NCBI RefSeq assembly: GCF_025397995.1
Contig: NZ_CP104550.1
Span: 1,454,001 to 1,518,000, forward strand
Reading direction: 5' to 3'
DNA length: 64,000 nucleotides
Origin: Methanothermobacter wolfeii
Lineage (GTDB): Archaea > Methanobacteriota > Methanobacteria > Methanobacteriales > Methanothermobacteraceae
Numbering within the stretch: the stretch's first letter is position 1; every line of letters begins with the position of its first letter. Positions 1-10,439 of this stretch are shown here, piece after piece. The translations under genes and the position numbers were made by a program. The notes under the pieces were generated by a model. The model saw nothing but the letters and a program-made list of their open reading frames with translations, searched no databases and was not told where the DNA came from.

Positions 1-97
1 CTTTCATATCCACAAGAACAAAGAAGGGCGCCCTTCCAAAAAATCTGCTAATCTCTGATTTGATATCTTCCTCAGAAGATGCAATGGCTATTTTCAT
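1..97 (-). CDS. NifX/NifB-type iron-molybdenum cofactor family protein (partial)
   Basis: Only the first 32 codons are in the window; the rest lies beyond the left edge. The start begins MKIAIASSEEDIKSEISRFF and is preceded by GAGGTG. The pattern of a short beta strand, then a loop leading to an S-x-x-F-G-R-A segment, resembles the dinitrogenase iron-molybdenum cofactor family (NifX/NifY/NifB C-domain), as in the gene at 927-1277. It follows the Mrp-type ATPase gene on the same strand with a 14-base gap, so it is probably the last visible member of that iron-sulfur-linked operon. Its substrate is not known. Confidence 0.7.
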   Translation of the reverse strand, partial: MKIAIASSEEDIKSEISRFFGRAPFFVLVDMK

Positions 98-111
98 AAT
101 TAACACCTCAT

Positions 112-915
<804 letters not shown>

Positions 916-926
916 TCTGCAACCCT

Positions 927-1277
927 CTAATCTTTCCTGCATGGGTTCTCAGCGCCGCTTTTAAGCTCCCCTTTTTTAAAGCTTTCAAGTACCTCTGCTA
1001 TGGTTCCTCTGGCGCCTGTTAGAACATCAACTCCATGGTTGCTAAGAACCTGCACAGCCTTTGATCCAAGATTTGCACATAATAGAAGATCTACACCTGC
1101 AGCAAGAATGATCTCAGCTGGTGTTAGCCGACCTCCACCATGTTTTCCATTAATTTTTATTATTTCCAGTTTCTGTGTTTCATCATCATAAAAAGCAAAT
1201 AGGGGCGTTTTGCCGAAATGTTCTGAAATCCGTGAATCCATGCCCCTATCTTCTATCACTGGTAGACATATTCTCAT
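927..1277 (-). CDS. NifX-like dinitrogenase iron-molybdenum cofactor family protein
   Basis: This 116-residue protein begins MRICLPV and contains the SRISEHFGKTPLFAFYD segment typical of the single-domain NifX/NafY-like fold, with a glycine-rich GKHGGGRL loop and a CANLGSKA segment. Family members bind iron-molybdenum-type cofactors or related clusters; free-standing copies in methanogens have no settled role. It lies between the DUF134 regulator and the Mrp ATPase and is probably cotranscribed with both. A cysteine near the C-terminus (ENPCRKD) is not a family hallmark. Confidence 0.85.
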   Translation of the reverse strand: MRICLPVIEDRGMDSRISEHFGKTPLFAFYDDETQKLEIIKINGKHGGGRLTPAEIILAAGVDLLLCANLGSKAVQVLSNHGVDVLTGARGTIAEVLESFKKGELKSGAENPCRKD

Positions 1278-1295
1278 TTATTTACACTCCATTCC

Positions 1296-1862
1296 TCAAT
1301 CAGAGCCGCACATCGGGGCTCCGCATTTTGGACACTTTTCTGTTCTGCATGGTATGCCTGGTGTCTTGGGTGCTTCGTATCCGCATTCAATGCATTTACA
1401 TACGCGTGGTGCCCCCCTTCCAGCTCCAAATCCCCTTCCGGGACCTCTACCAGCACGTGGTAGTGTGTCTGCTGATACGGAAGTTATATTTTCTGATCCG
1501 CAGTCAGGACATTTTTCATAGCTTTTTCCTGGTGATATCCATTCAAACTGGCAGTCCATGCATTTGTATCTTCTTCTATCCATAATATAATCACCTCCTT
1601 TCAGTATTATTGGTCTGCCCTCGACCAGTGCCTCTGCAACTTTGCTTCTTGCTGATTTCAGGGCCCTGTGGAATGTTGGCTGGGATATGCCCATGATTTC
1701 AGCTGCTTTCTTCTGCTGGATACCATGGTAGTCCCTGAGCCTTATGGCTTCAAATTCATCCAGGGTTATTTCAATCCTCGCACATGACCCTAAAGATTCC
1801 GGTGAGAATGAAGCCACCTGTGGTTCTCCTAAAATTCTTCTGCGTCTTCTTGGCCTAGGCAT
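1296..1862 (-). CDS. DUF134 family helix-turn-helix regulator with C-terminal zinc ribbons
   Basis: The N-terminal 90 residues match DUF134: a basic MPRPRRRRRI start, then LDEFEAIRLRDYHG and a helix-turn-helix around KKAAEIMGISQPTFHRALKSAR. The C-terminal half carries four CxxC pairs (CMDC, CPDC, CIEC, CPKC) separated by a glycine/arginine-rich stretch, so it probably binds two metal ions. It heads the NifX-Mrp-NifX operon, and its ATG sits directly next to a perfect palindrome, which points to autoregulation, perhaps in response to metal or Fe-S state. The extra zinc ribbons are longer than in minimal DUF134 proteins. Confidence 0.85.
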   Translation of the reverse strand: MPRPRRRRRILGEPQVASFSPESLGSCARIEITLDEFEAIRLRDYHGIQQKKAAEIMGISQPTFHRALKSARSKVAEALVEGRPIILKGGDYIMDRRRYKCMDCQFEWISPGKSYEKCPDCGSENITSVSADTLPRAGRGPGRGFGAGRGAPRVCKCIECGYEAPKTPGIPCRTEKCPKCGAPMCGSD

Positions 1863-1863
1863 G

Positions 1864-1883
1864 TTTTGAATATATATTCAAAA
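1864..1883. promoter_or_regulatory. Perfect 20-bp palindromic operator
   Basis: TTTTGAATATATATTCAAAA is a perfect inverted repeat that ends one base before the ATG of the DUF134 regulator. It fills the space between that start and a TATA-like TTTAAATA on the minus strand. A repressor here would block transcription initiation. Binding by the DUF134 protein itself is inferred. Confidence 0.7.
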
Positions 1884-1887
1884 CTCC

Positions 1888-1895
1888 TATTTAAA
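1888..1895 (-). promoter_or_regulatory. TATA box of the DUF134-NifX-Mrp operon
   Basis: On the minus strand TTTAAATA ends about 26 bases before the ATG at 1862. That is the usual archaeal TATA-to-start-site distance, so the transcript is probably leaderless or nearly so, with the palindrome at 1864-1883 overlying the start region. Confidence 0.5.
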
Positions 1896-1937
1896 TGTAC
1901 CGGTTACGGAACCCTCACCAGAAAACCAGATCAGAGG

Positions 1938-2963
1938 TCAGTCCATGGGTACAATATCCAGCACCGCAACCTCACATGATGATCCAATACGCACCGGAGG
2001 CCCCCATGTACCCGTACCCTCCGAAACAAAAAGAAACCCAGCAGAATCCCGGTAAAGACCAGATAGGTGGGGGAACATCAATCCAACAAGAAGGTTGAAG
2101 GGATAGAACTGGCCGCCATGGGTGTGCCCCGAAAGCTGCAGGTCAACGCCCCTCTCCCTAGCATATTCCCAGTCAACCGGGAGGTGGTGTAAAAGTACAA
2201 GGGGCTCCTCAGGGTCAAAGTCAAGGGCATCGAGGAGGGCCGGGAGGGAGTGCCTGGCCATGGAATACCCCACACCCGCAATCTGCACACCCCTGAACTC
2301 AACAACAGACTGGTCAATACACCTTATACCTGTATCAGATATTATGGACCTGAAGTCACCGGCATAGGTGTCATGGTTCCCTGAAACAAAGAATACCGGT
2401 GCATTCACATCAAGTTCGGATAATATGGATGAATCAACCGGTCTCGAGCCATCAATAAGGTCCCCTGTTATGAGGACAGCGTCGGGTTCCAGTTCATTCA
2501 CGGCCCTGGCAACCCTCCTGAGAAACCCGCCGGAGCGAACCGTGCCGATGTGAAGATCAGAAAGATGCACAAACCTTACCCTGTCACTCACCCCCAGTGG
2601 GACTTCAAGCACCCTCACCCTCAAGTTCATGGCATTCACGACCCCGTAGACGACCAGGAGTGCTGCGGAGACCACAAGGATCATCTTAACCCAGATTACC
2701 CCATCAAAGGATAGTACAAATAAAACCACATAGCCAGTGAGGATGTAAATCAGAAAAACAAGCCATATCATTGAAATGATATAAGTTGCCCTTGAAGGCC
2801 AGGAGGGCCGTGCCCTCTCAAGCATGACCGACAGGGGCAGAAGGATGGTAAAGGGAATGCTCATGAATCCGGCGCCAAGAAACCCCAGGGCAATGCTGTT
2901 GAGGATGTAGTAGCCTGCTGTAAGGAACGTTAGAAAGATAAAAACCTGAAACTCTCTCTTCAT
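1938..2963 (-). CDS. Membrane-anchored calcineurin-like metallophosphoesterase
   Basis: Four hydrophobic segments fill residues 1 to about 110, followed by a metallophosphoesterase domain with the metal-binding motifs DLHIG, GDLID, GNHD, LLHH and GHTHGG. This is the YkuE-like layout, in which a membrane-bound phosphoesterase faces one side of the membrane and acts on phospholipid headgroups or nucleotides; the true substrate cannot be told from sequence. The ATG at 2963 is four bases from the stop of the downstream-oriented mmp7 gene, so these may share a transcript. Confidence 0.85.
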   Translation of the reverse strand: MKREFQVFIFLTFLTAGYYILNSIALGFLGAGFMSIPFTILLPLSVMLERARPSWPSRATYIISMIWLVFLIYILTGYVVLFVLSFDGVIWVKMILVVSAALLVVYGVVNAMNLRVRVLEVPLGVSDRVRFVHLSDLHIGTVRSGGFLRRVARAVNELEPDAVLITGDLIDGSRPVDSSILSELDVNAPVFFVSGNHDTYAGDFRSIISDTGIRCIDQSVVEFRGVQIAGVGYSMARHSLPALLDALDFDPEEPLVLLHHLPVDWEYARERGVDLQLSGHTHGGQFYPFNLLVGLMFPHLSGLYRDSAGFLFVSEGTGTWGPPVRIGSSCEVAVLDIVPMD

Positions 2964-2967
2964 CGGA

Positions 2968-3885
2968 TCACTGGATTATGGAGCTTTCAGGCAGGAGTTT
3001 GACAAGGATGTAGTCATACATCATGGACCTTCTGATATCAGCTATATCCCCAAGCCTGTAATCGGAGACCCTCACATCCGCTATCTCCTCCTGGTGGCGG
3101 TCGTAGTTGAGCTTCACCCTGACACCATCAAGCTGGCTCGTGACGGGTGTTGGTGAGTAGACCTCCCTGATTGCAGGGACCTGATTCTCAATCTCGGTCT
3201 TAACGAGTATTGAAGGAACCAGTGGAGGGTCAGCAGCCATTTCACGCCTCCTCCTGTCAAGGATGTCCTCAACCACCTCCACGAGGCGTCTGAGTGCCCT
3301 GATATCCTCGCCCCTCTTCAGCCTCCTTGGTATCCTCCCCAGGCCCCCGACGTAGGCATCTGCACCTGGAAGTTCACCGATATCAATATCCCTGGGTGAA
3401 CCCGTGACAACCACCGGGATGTTTATGTCGCTGAAGAGGTGGGCCTTATCCTTTATGCACTGTTCAAAGCTGCCAAGGGCAAAGACTGCAAGGTCATGCT
3501 CCTCTATGAGCCTCTTCTCATCCTCAGATATCCTTGAAATCCCCTTCCCGGCTCCCCTGGCAAGGCCTATCATGTTATCCTTGGCACCGTACCTCCGGAG
3601 GTACTCCGAAATGTCACATGCAGAATGGGGCAGGTGATGCCTTGCAAGGGTGGGTGAGACTATCGCTATCTCTGTACCTGCCATTGGGGCGATTTTAACC
3701 TTCCCAAGGAGCTCTTTGGCCTTATCCCTCACCCTGTCAACGTCCTCAATTGGAACCGCAAGGGTGAGTATCAGGTCCATCTGAAGCATGTTCTCCTGAA
3801 GCACAAATCCCCCCAGGTCCTCAATGAGTTCCTTCAATTCCTCATGGCGATGAACACCGCCCTGGTATGTTAAGGTTTCATACAT
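2968..3885 (-). CDS. mmp7: Methanogenesis marker protein 7
   Basis: The 305-residue sequence beginning [20 protein letters not shown], with [20 protein letters not shown] and an [20 protein letters not shown] segment, matches methanogenesis marker 7, found only in methanogens and relatives. Marker 7 has been reported, with marker 17, marker 3 and McrC, in the ATP-dependent complex that activates methyl-coenzyme M reductase. GGAGAGG precedes the ATG, and its start overlaps the end of mmp17 by 16 bases, so the two are translationally coupled. Confidence 0.85.
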   Translation of the reverse strand: MYETLTYQGGVHRHEELKELIEDLGGFVLQENMLQMDLILTLAVPIEDVDRVRDKAKELLGKVKIAPMAGTEIAIVSPTLARHHLPHSACDISEYLRRYGAKDNMIGLARGAGKGISRISEDEKRLIEEHDLAVFALGSFEQCIKDKAHLFSDINIPVVVTGSPRDIDIGELPGADAYVGGLGRIPRRLKRGEDIRALRRLVEVVEDILDRRRREMAADPPLVPSILVKTEIENQVPAIREVYSPTPVTSQLDGVRVKLNYDRHQEEIADVRVSDYRLGDIADIRRSMMYDYILVKLLPESSIIQ

Positions 3886-4400
3886 AGTTTCCTCTCCAGA
3901 TACCTGTACCTGAACAGAGCCCTCTTAACAGGGTCCAGTGGAAGGTTCCTGTGTGACGGGACCCTTATACAGTCAAGTTCCATGTAGTCCGGGCAGACCG
4001 TGAAGTCAGGATCATCGGTGACAATCCTGAACCCCATATCTTCAACTATCTCCGTTAAGAAATTTGAATAAACCTTCACTTTTATTTTGCTGTTCCTCTC
4101 CCTGAGCACGGATGGGTCATGCCACCATGGTGAACACACATCAAAGTCTATCTCATCCTCCGAGGAGTAACGGAGGATTGACGGGTCCATCAGCTTCACT
4201 GTCCTGAACACCCTGCCTACGGCATCCTTTATCTGGCTGAAGGTGTTCAGTTTAAGTTTAAGTGCATCATCCATGTCTGTCTCAGAGAGGACAACCCTGA
4301 GGTCGGCCTCCTCCTCCGCCGGGTCCCTGCTCACCAGGTACTCCCTGACACCTGCAATTCTGAGCACGCCCTCACACATGGGGGTTGTAACTATCCTCAT
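3870..4400 (-). CDS. mmp17: Methanogenesis marker protein 17
   Basis: The sequence from [22 protein letters not shown] to [12 protein letters not shown] matches methanogenesis marker 17. An in-frame extension upstream would overlap the divergent comB gene and reads as low-complexity non-homologous peptide, so I choose the ATG at 4400, preceded by GGAGTG, giving about 176 residues. A start at 4448 (MVHGWD) is possible. It is cotranscribed with mmp7; both are assigned to the methyl-coenzyme M reductase activation complex. Confidence 0.8.
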   Translation of the reverse strand: MRIVTTPMCEGVLRIAGVREYLVSRDPAEEEADLRVVLSETDMDDALKLKLNTFSQIKDAVGRVFRTVKLMDPSILRYSSEDEIDFDVCSPWWHDPSVLRERNSKIKVKVYSNFLTEIVEDMGFRIVTDDPDFTVCPDYMELDCIRVPSHRNLPLDPVKRALFRYRYLERKLCMKP

Positions 4401-4557
4401 CGATTCACACTCCACTCCAATAGGTTTAGAGTCCCATCCATGTACCATGACCATGAAACAAAATATCAGCAAAGACCCGCACACAGCCACAGCACTGAAG
4501 CATATAAATACCTCATGCAGATAATTCTCTGTAATAAAATATTTATAAGGTGTGGTG

Positions 4558-5214
4558 ATGAGGGTAACCCTTAGCTTTGAAGAATCAGAAGGCACTGATC
4601 TGTGCATAATGGTTGACCTCCTCAGGGCCAGCGCAACCATTACAGCCGCCCTTGACAGTTTCAGATGCATAATACCTGTTAGGGACGCTGAAAGAGCCAG
4701 GGAGTACCTTTCAATGGATTACCCTGTTGCAGGGGAGCGTGGAGGCGAAACCCTCCCTGGCTTCATTGCCAACTCACCCCCTGAAATCAGGAAACATGGG
4801 GGTGACTGTCTGGTGCTCACCACAAGTAACGGGACAAGGATCCTTGAATCCGTGAAGTCCACAGCCCTTATAGGATGCCTCAACAATGTCAGGGCGGTTG
4901 CAGCCGCCGCCAGGGATATGGCCGATGAGGTTGAGGTTATCATGGCAGGTGTTAACGGGGAATTTGCAATAGAGGACTTTCTATGTGCCGGTGAAATAAT
5001 AAGGGTCATTGGCGGTGAAATTGATGAATACTCAGAGGCCGCTGTCCTCGCGGTCCAGGACAGGAGACTGGTTGATGACGCCATAAGGAGGTCCAGATCA
5101 GCGAGGAGGCTTGAAAAACTTGGCTTTGGAGGGGATGTTGAGTACTGCCTCAGGAGGAACATAACAGACAACGTACCGGTATACAGGGACGGTAAGATAA
5201 TGAAACTCCTATAA
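4558..5214 (+). CDS. comB: 2-phosphosulfolactate phosphatase
   Basis: ComB hydrolyses 2-phosphosulfolactate to sulfolactate in coenzyme M synthesis and needs magnesium. The MVDLLRASATITAAL start segment, GERGGE, FIANSPPE and TTSNGTR motifs are those of the ComB fold. Three start codons lie in a row (GTG GTG ATG); I choose the ATG because AGGTG is spaced correctly before it. It diverges from mmp17. The later pathway enzymes ComC, ComD and ComE are encoded at 25.9-28.0 kb; comA is not in the window. Confidence 0.92.
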   Translation: MRVTLSFEESEGTDLCIMVDLLRASATITAALDSFRCIIPVRDAERAREYLSMDYPVAGERGGETLPGFIANSPPEIRKHGGDCLVLTTSNGTRILESVKSTALIGCLNNVRAVAAAARDMADEVEVIMAGVNGEFAIEDFLCAGEIIRVIGGEIDEYSEAAVLAVQDRRLVDDAIRRSRSARRLEKLGFGGDVEYCLRRNITDNVPVYRDGKIMKLL

Positions 5215-5269
5215 TTATTGCATTGTATGGCGCCTGCCAATAGGATGATGATAAAATTCCTCCAGATGC

Positions 5270-6028
5270 ATGTGGAAAGGTATGCAGCCTGCAGAGGTGC
5301 CTGAATACAGTGTCAGTGGGTCGAAGATGAAGATTGATCAGCTCAGAATCATAGGGACAGCACATGTATCAAGTGAAAGTATAGAGGAGGTCAGAAGGAC
5401 CATAGCCGAGGTAGAACCTGATGTTGTTGCGGTTGAACTGGACCCTGGCAGATACCGCAGACTGCTGGATGAAAAGCTCGGGGTTGAAAGGGATGAGTTC
5501 TCACTGAGGGATGCCCTAAGACATGGAAACATCGGCGTGCTCCTGGCTGCCTGGTTCCTGACATACTTCCAGAGGAAGGTGGGTGATGACCTCGGTGTTA
5601 AACCCGGGGCGGAAATGCTTGCAGCCATCGAGGCCGCCCAGGAAGTCGGGGCAAGGGTCGTCCTCATTGACCGTGATATCGGCGTGACAATGCAGAGGGC
5701 CCTGAAATCCATGGGTGCCCTGGAGAAGATGAAGTTCTTCCTTGGAGTTATAAGGTCCTTCTGGGACAGTGAGGGAATCGATGATATTGAGAGCCTCAAG
5801 GGTGAAGAAACCCTGAGGGATGTCATGGCCCAGTTCAGGGATATTTCACCCTCAGCATACCATGTTCTTGTTGAGGAGAGGGACGCCTACATGGCCCGCC
5901 GTCTCCTTGAAATCGAGGAGGACTCTGTCGTGGCGGTTGTTGGGGCAGGCCACCGCAGGGGCATATGTGAATACCTTAAAAACCCTGAAAGAATACCCCC
6001 GATCCATGAACTCCTGAAGATACCCTGA
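5270..6028 (+). CDS. TraB/PrgY family protein
   Basis: The RIIGTAHVSSESIEEVRRTI start, VAVELDPGRYRRL and the C-terminal VAVVGAGHRRGI motif identify the TraB/PrgY (GumN-like) domain, a presumed hydrolase/protease fold with GTAH and GxxH glycine-histidine motifs. At 252 residues it lacks the C-terminal membrane segments of longer archaeal relatives. The start is uncertain: the first ATG is used, but ATG codons at 5282 (after GGAAAGG) and 5327 (MKIDQL) are possible. Function in methanogens is unknown. Confidence 0.8.
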   Translation: MWKGMQPAEVPEYSVSGSKMKIDQLRIIGTAHVSSESIEEVRRTIAEVEPDVVAVELDPGRYRRLLDEKLGVERDEFSLRDALRHGNIGVLLAAWFLTYFQRKVGDDLGVKPGAEMLAAIEAAQEVGARVVLIDRDIGVTMQRALKSMGALEKMKFFLGVIRSFWDSEGIDDIESLKGEETLRDVMAQFRDISPSAYHVLVEERDAYMARRLLEIEEDSVVAVVGAGHRRGICEYLKNPERIPPIHELLKIP

Positions 6029-6101
6029 GGCAGTATATAATATTTAAGGTTCAATATACAGTGTATATGGAGCTGGCATTTAATAGTCACATGGTGAGAT
6101 T

Positions 6102-6329
6102 ATGTACCTGATCTTCCGGTGCGACTGTGGAAGGGCCCTCTACTCAAAGGAGGGTAACATGACACGTAAATGTGTCTGCGGAAGGACCGTCAAGGTTAAA
6201 ACCCGGAGGATATTTGGAAGGGCGGAAACCTTCCAGGAAGCATCAGAACTTGTAAGGAAACTCCAGGAAGAAAAGTACGGTTCATGCGGATTTATAAATC
6301 CAGCGAGAGGAGAACAGACGCAGAGATGA
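6102..6329 (+). CDS. DUF1922 zinc-binding protein (MTH1184-like)
   Basis: The 75-residue protein begins [19 protein letters not shown] and has CxC then CxC cysteine pairs that form a small zinc knuckle. It matches DUF1922, whose founding structure is M. thermautotrophicus MTH1184. Its stop overlaps the start of the following GTPase gene, suggesting coupled expression. Biochemical role is unknown. Confidence 0.88.
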   Translation: MYLIFRCDCGRALYSKEGNMTRKCVCGRTVKVKTRRIFGRAETFQEASELVRKLQEEKYGSCGFINPARGEQTQR

Positions 6330-7915
6330 TAGAGGATATACAGTCATTCACATCAAAGGGTGAGAGAAGAAACATTGAATTTAAAAAGTCCCTCTCAACC
6401 AGTTACCACCTGAAAACCGACCGTAGGAATGGTCTTATATCCCAGATGAAGTACCGTATGGAGAGGGGTGACGGGAAGGCCATCTACCTTATAGGTGTTG
6501 AGGACAGCGGGGAACCGGTGGGGCTCCCCGATGATGAGCTGAGGGAATCCATTGACGTGCTCAGGACCCTCAGCCATGAGATAGATGCCGCCGTGGAGGA
6601 CGTCATAATCCATGAGGGCACCCACGGGAGGGTGGCGGAGGTTATAATTTCAAGGAAGCACGACTTCAGCAGGGAGCACCTCCTCATAGGCGTCGCTGGC
6701 CACGTGGACCATGGTAAGAGCACCCTCCTCGGGACCCTCACAACGGGTTCCCTTGATGACGGCAGCGGTAAAACAAGGATATTCCTTGATGTCCAGAAGC
6801 ATGAGATAGAACGGGGACTGTCAGCAGACCTCTCCTTCGCCATCTATGGATTCAGGGGTGGTGAGGCCATAAGGATGACCAACCCCCTTGACCGGCGGGA
6901 GAAGTCACGCCTCATGAGTGACGCGGACAGGGTCATATCCTTCGTTGATACCGTTGGACATGAACCATGGCTCCGCACAACAATAAGGGGTATAGTGGGG
7001 CAGAACCTGGACTATGGCCTCCTCACGGTGGCTGCAGATGACGGGCCCACCCACATCACAAGGGAGCACCTGGGGATCATGATTGCAATGGAGCTTCCTG
7101 TCATCGTCGCCATCACAAAGACCGACACGGCATCGGAGGAAAGGATCCATGAGGTCCTCGGGAAGGTATCCGAACTCCTTAAGCTCGTTGGCAGGATCCC
7201 CTTCAGGGTGGATGACAGGGCTGGTGCCCAGGAAATAGCAGGCAAGATGAACAGGCACATAGTACCCGTAATCAGTGTGTCATCTGTCACCGGTGAGGGC
7301 CTTGAACTCCTGGATGAGCTCTTCATGAACCTCAGGGTTCACAGGGACCTTGAACATGAGGAGAAGCCCTTCCTCATGTACATTGATAAGGTGTACACCA
7401 TAAGGGGTGTTGGAACCGTTGTCAGCGGCACCATCCAGCAGGGCCGTGTCAGCAAGGGGGACAAGCTGCTCCTGGGACCCTTCAGGACGGGTGAATTCAG
7501 GGAGGTCGGGGTTAAATCCATCGAGATGCACCACTACCAGATCGGGTGTGCTGAGCCAGGGCATATAGTGGGGATATCCATATCTGGCGCGTCCTCCGAT
7601 GAAATAGAGAGGGGGATGATACTTGCTGACCCCTCATATGAGCCTGAAGCCGTCAGGGAATTTGAGGCTGAGGTTGCCATACTCGTACACCCGACAACAA
7701 TAAAGGCGGGATATGAGAGCGTGACCCACATTGAGACCATAGCAGAAACAACCGTCCTTGAACCCCTTGACTCTGAATTCATGTCTGCAGGGGACAGGGG
7801 GAGGGTGAGGATGAGGTTCAAGTACCGCCCCTACCATGTGAGGGAGGGTCAGAAGATAATCTTCCGTGAGGGGCGGAGTAAGGGTATTGGCTCAATAACA
7901 GGGATCATCAGGTGA
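6326..7915 (+). CDS. GTPBP1-like translational GTPase (EF-1 alpha-related)
   Basis: An N-terminal region of about 120 residues is followed by a translation-factor-type GTPase domain with GHVDHGKST (P-loop), DTVGHEPW (G3) and TKTD (G4), then beta-barrel domains 2 and 3. This is the archaeal GTPBP1/GTPBP2-like family rather than EF-1 alpha itself. I start at the ATG of MIEDIQSF, which overlaps the upstream stop (ATGA), rather than the in-frame ATG 14 codons earlier inside the DUF1922 gene. GTPBP1 in animals rescues stalled elongation; a similar role here is inferred. Confidence 0.85.
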   Translation: MIEDIQSFTSKGERRNIEFKKSLSTSYHLKTDRRNGLISQMKYRMERGDGKAIYLIGVEDSGEPVGLPDDELRESIDVLRTLSHEIDAAVEDVIIHEGTHGRVAEVIISRKHDFSREHLLIGVAGHVDHGKSTLLGTLTTGSLDDGSGKTRIFLDVQKHEIERGLSADLSFAIYGFRGGEAIRMTNPLDRREKSRLMSDADRVISFVDTVGHEPWLRTTIRGIVGQNLDYGLLTVAADDGPTHITREHLGIMIAMELPVIVAITKTDTASEERIHEVLGKVSELLKLVGRIPFRVDDRAGAQEIAGKMNRHIVPVISVSSVTGEGLELLDELFMNLRVHRDLEHEEKPFLMYIDKVYTIRGVGTVVSGTIQQGRVSKGDKLLLGPFRTGEFREVGVKSIEMHHYQIGCAEPGHIVGISISGASSDEIERGMILADPSYEPEAVREFEAEVAILVHPTTIKAGYESVTHIETIAETTVLEPLDSEFMSAGDRGRVRMRFKYRPYHVREGQKIIFREGRSKGIGSITGIIR

Positions 7916-8007
7916 ATCAATCAGGCCGCCTTAAGACCTGATCCACAGATACTCCAGCACGGCACAGAACCCATCTACCTAACTCCTCGCTGTGTCGCAC
8001 CATTTTA

Positions 8008-8021
8008 GGTCGCATCCGACC
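8008..8021. other. Small hairpin between convergent genes
   Basis: GGTCG-CATC-CGACC forms a short five-pair hairpin in the 113-base gap between the ends of the converging GTPase and thiolase genes. It may help end transcription, but has no clear T-tract. Nothing else was seen in this gap. Confidence 0.25.
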
Positions 8022-8028
8022 ACAGAAT

Positions 8029-8862
8029 CTAGCCTAAATCCTCAAGTAACTCGCAGGCCTTGCATAGATCAGCCGATGATGGTTCACCGCACCTGATGCA
8101 CTCCCTGATTCTTCCATGTTCCTCCACCTGCCTGAAGGTTCTCCTGAAGGATTCCATTATCCTTTTCTTGATCCCTGGGTTATCTGACTCCATCCTGTTA
8201 AGGAAGCCCTTTATCCCGGACCTCATTGACAGGTGGGAGTAGGGGCACTCCTCCAGGTGCACGGGCACCTGATTCATGACAGCCCAGATCCCCACCTCCC
8301 TCTCGGGGGTGTTCCAGAGAGGCTTTATGCGGGGGACCATGGCCGGGTGTATCCGCTGGAGTGATGGGCCGAACTTTGAAAATTTACGCACATCCCCCCT
8401 TACAAGGCTCATGGTAAAGGACTGTATCTCATCATCCATGTTGTGGCCGGTGGCTATCCTTGAAGCACCGAGTTCATGGGCTGTCCTGTTAAGTATCCAC
8501 CTCCTGAAGACCCCGCAGGGTATGCAGGGGCTCCTGAATCCATCGGCCACATCATCAAGCCCGAAGCCGAATTCGTCCATGAAGGATTTCTCTATGAGTT
8601 CAACCTTTTTAAGCCTGGCGTTCTCCCTTGCAGCCTCAAGGCCGTGCTCCCTGTAACCTGAGATACCCTCATCGACCGTTATTGCTGTTAATTCAAATTC
8701 AAGTTCTTCACGAAGATCTGCAAGGACATGGAGTGTGAGCACACTGTCCTTTCCACCTGAAAGGGCCACTGCTATATGTTCACCCTCATCTATCAGTCTG
8801 AAGGACTCTATCAGGTCCCTGATGCGGGCTGTGAGTCTCCTGTTGAATTCTTCATGGTCCAT
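8029..8862 (-). CDS. TtuA/Ncs6 family tRNA thiolation enzyme
   Basis: The PP-loop SGGKDS near residue 35, the CIPCG pair near residue 115, ATGHNMDDEIQSF, and a C-terminal zinc finger (CIRC...CKAC) place this in the TtcA/TtuA/Ncs6 family, which adenylates uridine and inserts sulfur in tRNA. The usual N-terminal zinc finger of TtuA is absent; the protein starts directly before the PP-loop domain. The two central cysteines could hold an Fe-S cluster. It diverges from the MTH1187-like gene 38 bases away. Confidence 0.85.
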   Translation of the reverse strand: MDHEEFNRRLTARIRDLIESFRLIDEGEHIAVALSGGKDSVLTLHVLADLREELEFELTAITVDEGISGYREHGLEAARENARLKKVELIEKSFMDEFGFGLDDVADGFRSPCIPCGVFRRWILNRTAHELGASRIATGHNMDDEIQSFTMSLVRGDVRKFSKFGPSLQRIHPAMVPRIKPLWNTPEREVGIWAVMNQVPVHLEECPYSHLSMRSGIKGFLNRMESDNPGIKKRIMESFRRTFRQVEEHGRIRECIRCGEPSSADLCKACELLEDLG

Positions 8863-8900
8863 GGAACCCTATATATGAAGGCGGCCCCATATAGTTAACC

Positions 8901-9200
8901 ATGATAACGGCTGAAATCACCATAATACCCCTGGGTACAGGTAGCACCTCCCTCAGCAGCTACGTGGCTGCGGCGGTGGGTGCCCTTGAGGACCTTGATG
9001 TCAAGTATGAGATCTCAGGTATGGGCACCCTGGTTGAAGCTGAAGACCTGGATGAGCTCCTTGAGGCTGTGAAGGCTGCCCATGAGGCTGTCCTTGAAGC
9101 CGGCTCAGAGAGGGTCTACACAACCATCAGGATAGATGACCGGAGGGATGCTGATAGGGGCCTTAAGGACAAGGTGGAGTCCGTTAAAAGGAAAATTTAA
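8901..9200 (+). CDS. MTH1187 family thiamine-binding protein
   Basis: The 99-residue sequence (MITAEITIIPLGTGSTSLSSYV to KDKVESVKRKI) matches the MTH1187/YkoF-like (DUF77) family, ferredoxin-like dimers that assemble into tetramers; relatives bind thiamine or its pyrimidine. The conserved GxGSTSLSxYV motif lines the ligand pocket. It reads outward from the thiolase promoter region. Ligand binding here is inferred from the family. Confidence 0.9.
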   Translation: MITAEITIIPLGTGSTSLSSYVAAAVGALEDLDVKYEISGMGTLVEAEDLDELLEAVKAAHEAVLEAGSERVYTTIRIDDRRDADRGLKDKVESVKRKI

Positions 9201-9353
9201 CCGTCAATACTAAAATGAACCTCAAATTTTGACTCCTTTAAAAAAAATTAGCCTGCCTCAGAATTCTCTGCTTAAAGCAGGAGAATACCTGAGCCTTACA
9301 CAACCTGCCCCCTGTTACTTTTGATTTCCGATGAAATGAGTGTCACGATATGT

Positions 9354-10439
9354 TTACCGCTCAAAGAATGCCCTGATGGTGCCTGTAATCATTTCAAGGT
9401 CATCTGATGTGAGGGCTGGATGCACAGGGATTGAGAGAACCTCGGATGCTGCCCTTTCACTCACTGGACACTCTGCCTTGAAGCCCAGCCTCCTGTAGAG
9501 TTCCTGCATGTATATGGGCATCGGGTAATGTATGCCGGTGCCAACACCTTCCCCATTGAGGAACTCCATGAGTTCATCCCTCACATCCGGGACCCTCAGG
9601 GTGTACTGGTGGAAGACGTGCCCTACACCATCTGCAACGAAGGGTGTTTCAAGACCATCAATATCCCTGAGGTTCTCTGTAAGGTATGCTGCGTTCTCAG
9701 CCCTCCTCCTGTTGAACTCATCAAGCTTTGCAAGCTGCGCTATCCCTATTGCAGCGGCTATATCGGTCATCCTGAAGTTGTAGCCCAGGTAGGTGTGTCT
9801 GTATCGTTCTGTTTCACCATGAGCCCTTAAAACAGAGGCCATCTCTGCAATTTCCTCGTTATCTGTAGTTATAATACCTCCCTCGCCTGTTGTGATGTTC
9901 TTGGTGGGGTAGAAGCTGAAGCAGGCCGCATCACCCATTGAACCCACCTTCCTCCCACGGTACTCGGCACCATGGGCCTGTGCAGCGTCCTCAATGACCA
10001 TGAGGTCATGTTCTGAGGCTATATCCATGATGGGGTCCATGTCAGCGGGCTGGCCATAGAGGTGGACCGGGATTATGGCCCTGGTCCTTGGGGTTATCAG
10101 TTCCTCTATCCCCTCAGGGTCAATGTTGTAGGTGAGGGGGTCTATGTCTGCAAAGACCGGCTCCGCACCCACGTAGAGTGCTGCGTTTGCTGTTGCCGCG
10201 AAGCTGAAGGGTGTTGTTATAACCTCATCCCCCTTCCCCACACCCGCTGCAAGGAGGGCCAGGTGGAGGGCTGTTGTACCTGAACTGGTTGCAACAGCAT
10301 ACTCTGTACCCGTGTATGATGCGAATTTCTCCTCAAATTCAGCCACCCTTGGTCCCTGGGCGATGAAACCTGATCTGAGCACCTTTACAACTTCCTCTAT
10401 TTCCTCTTCATCGATTACTGGAGTAGCGACCGGTATCAT
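9354..10439 (-). CDS. DegT/DnrJ/EryC1/StrS family sugar aminotransferase
   Basis: A PLP-dependent enzyme of 361 residues: [11 protein letters not shown] binds the phosphate, [13 protein letters not shown] carries the aspartate contacting the ring nitrogen, and [15 protein letters not shown] holds the lysine that forms the Schiff base. The family transfers an amino group to keto-sugars on nucleotide carriers (perosamine-type synthetases), feeding surface glycan synthesis. No other sugar genes flank it. The exact sugar cannot be deduced. Confidence 0.88.
   Translation of the reverse strand: MIPVATPVIDEEEIEEVVKVLRSGFIAQGPRVAEFEEKFASYTGTEYAVATSSGTTALHLALLAAGVGKGDEVITTPFSFAATANAALYVGAEPVFADIDPLTYNIDPEGIEELITPRTRAIIPVHLYGQPADMDPIMDIASEHDLMVIEDAAQAHGAEYRGRKVGSMGDAACFSFYPTKNITTGEGGIITTDNEEIAEMASVLRAHGETERYRHTYLGYNFRMTDIAAAIGIAQLAKLDEFNRRRAENAAYLTENLRDIDGLETPFVADGVGHVFHQYTLRVPDVRDELMEFLNGEGVGTGIHYPMPIYMQELYRRLGFKAECPVSERAASEVLSIPVHPALTSDDLEMITGTIRAFFER

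Noticed and set aside
4401-4670. N-terminal extension of mmp17 by 90 residues
   Set aside because: It would overlap comB and has no family-like sequence; a good ribosome site precedes the internal ATG.
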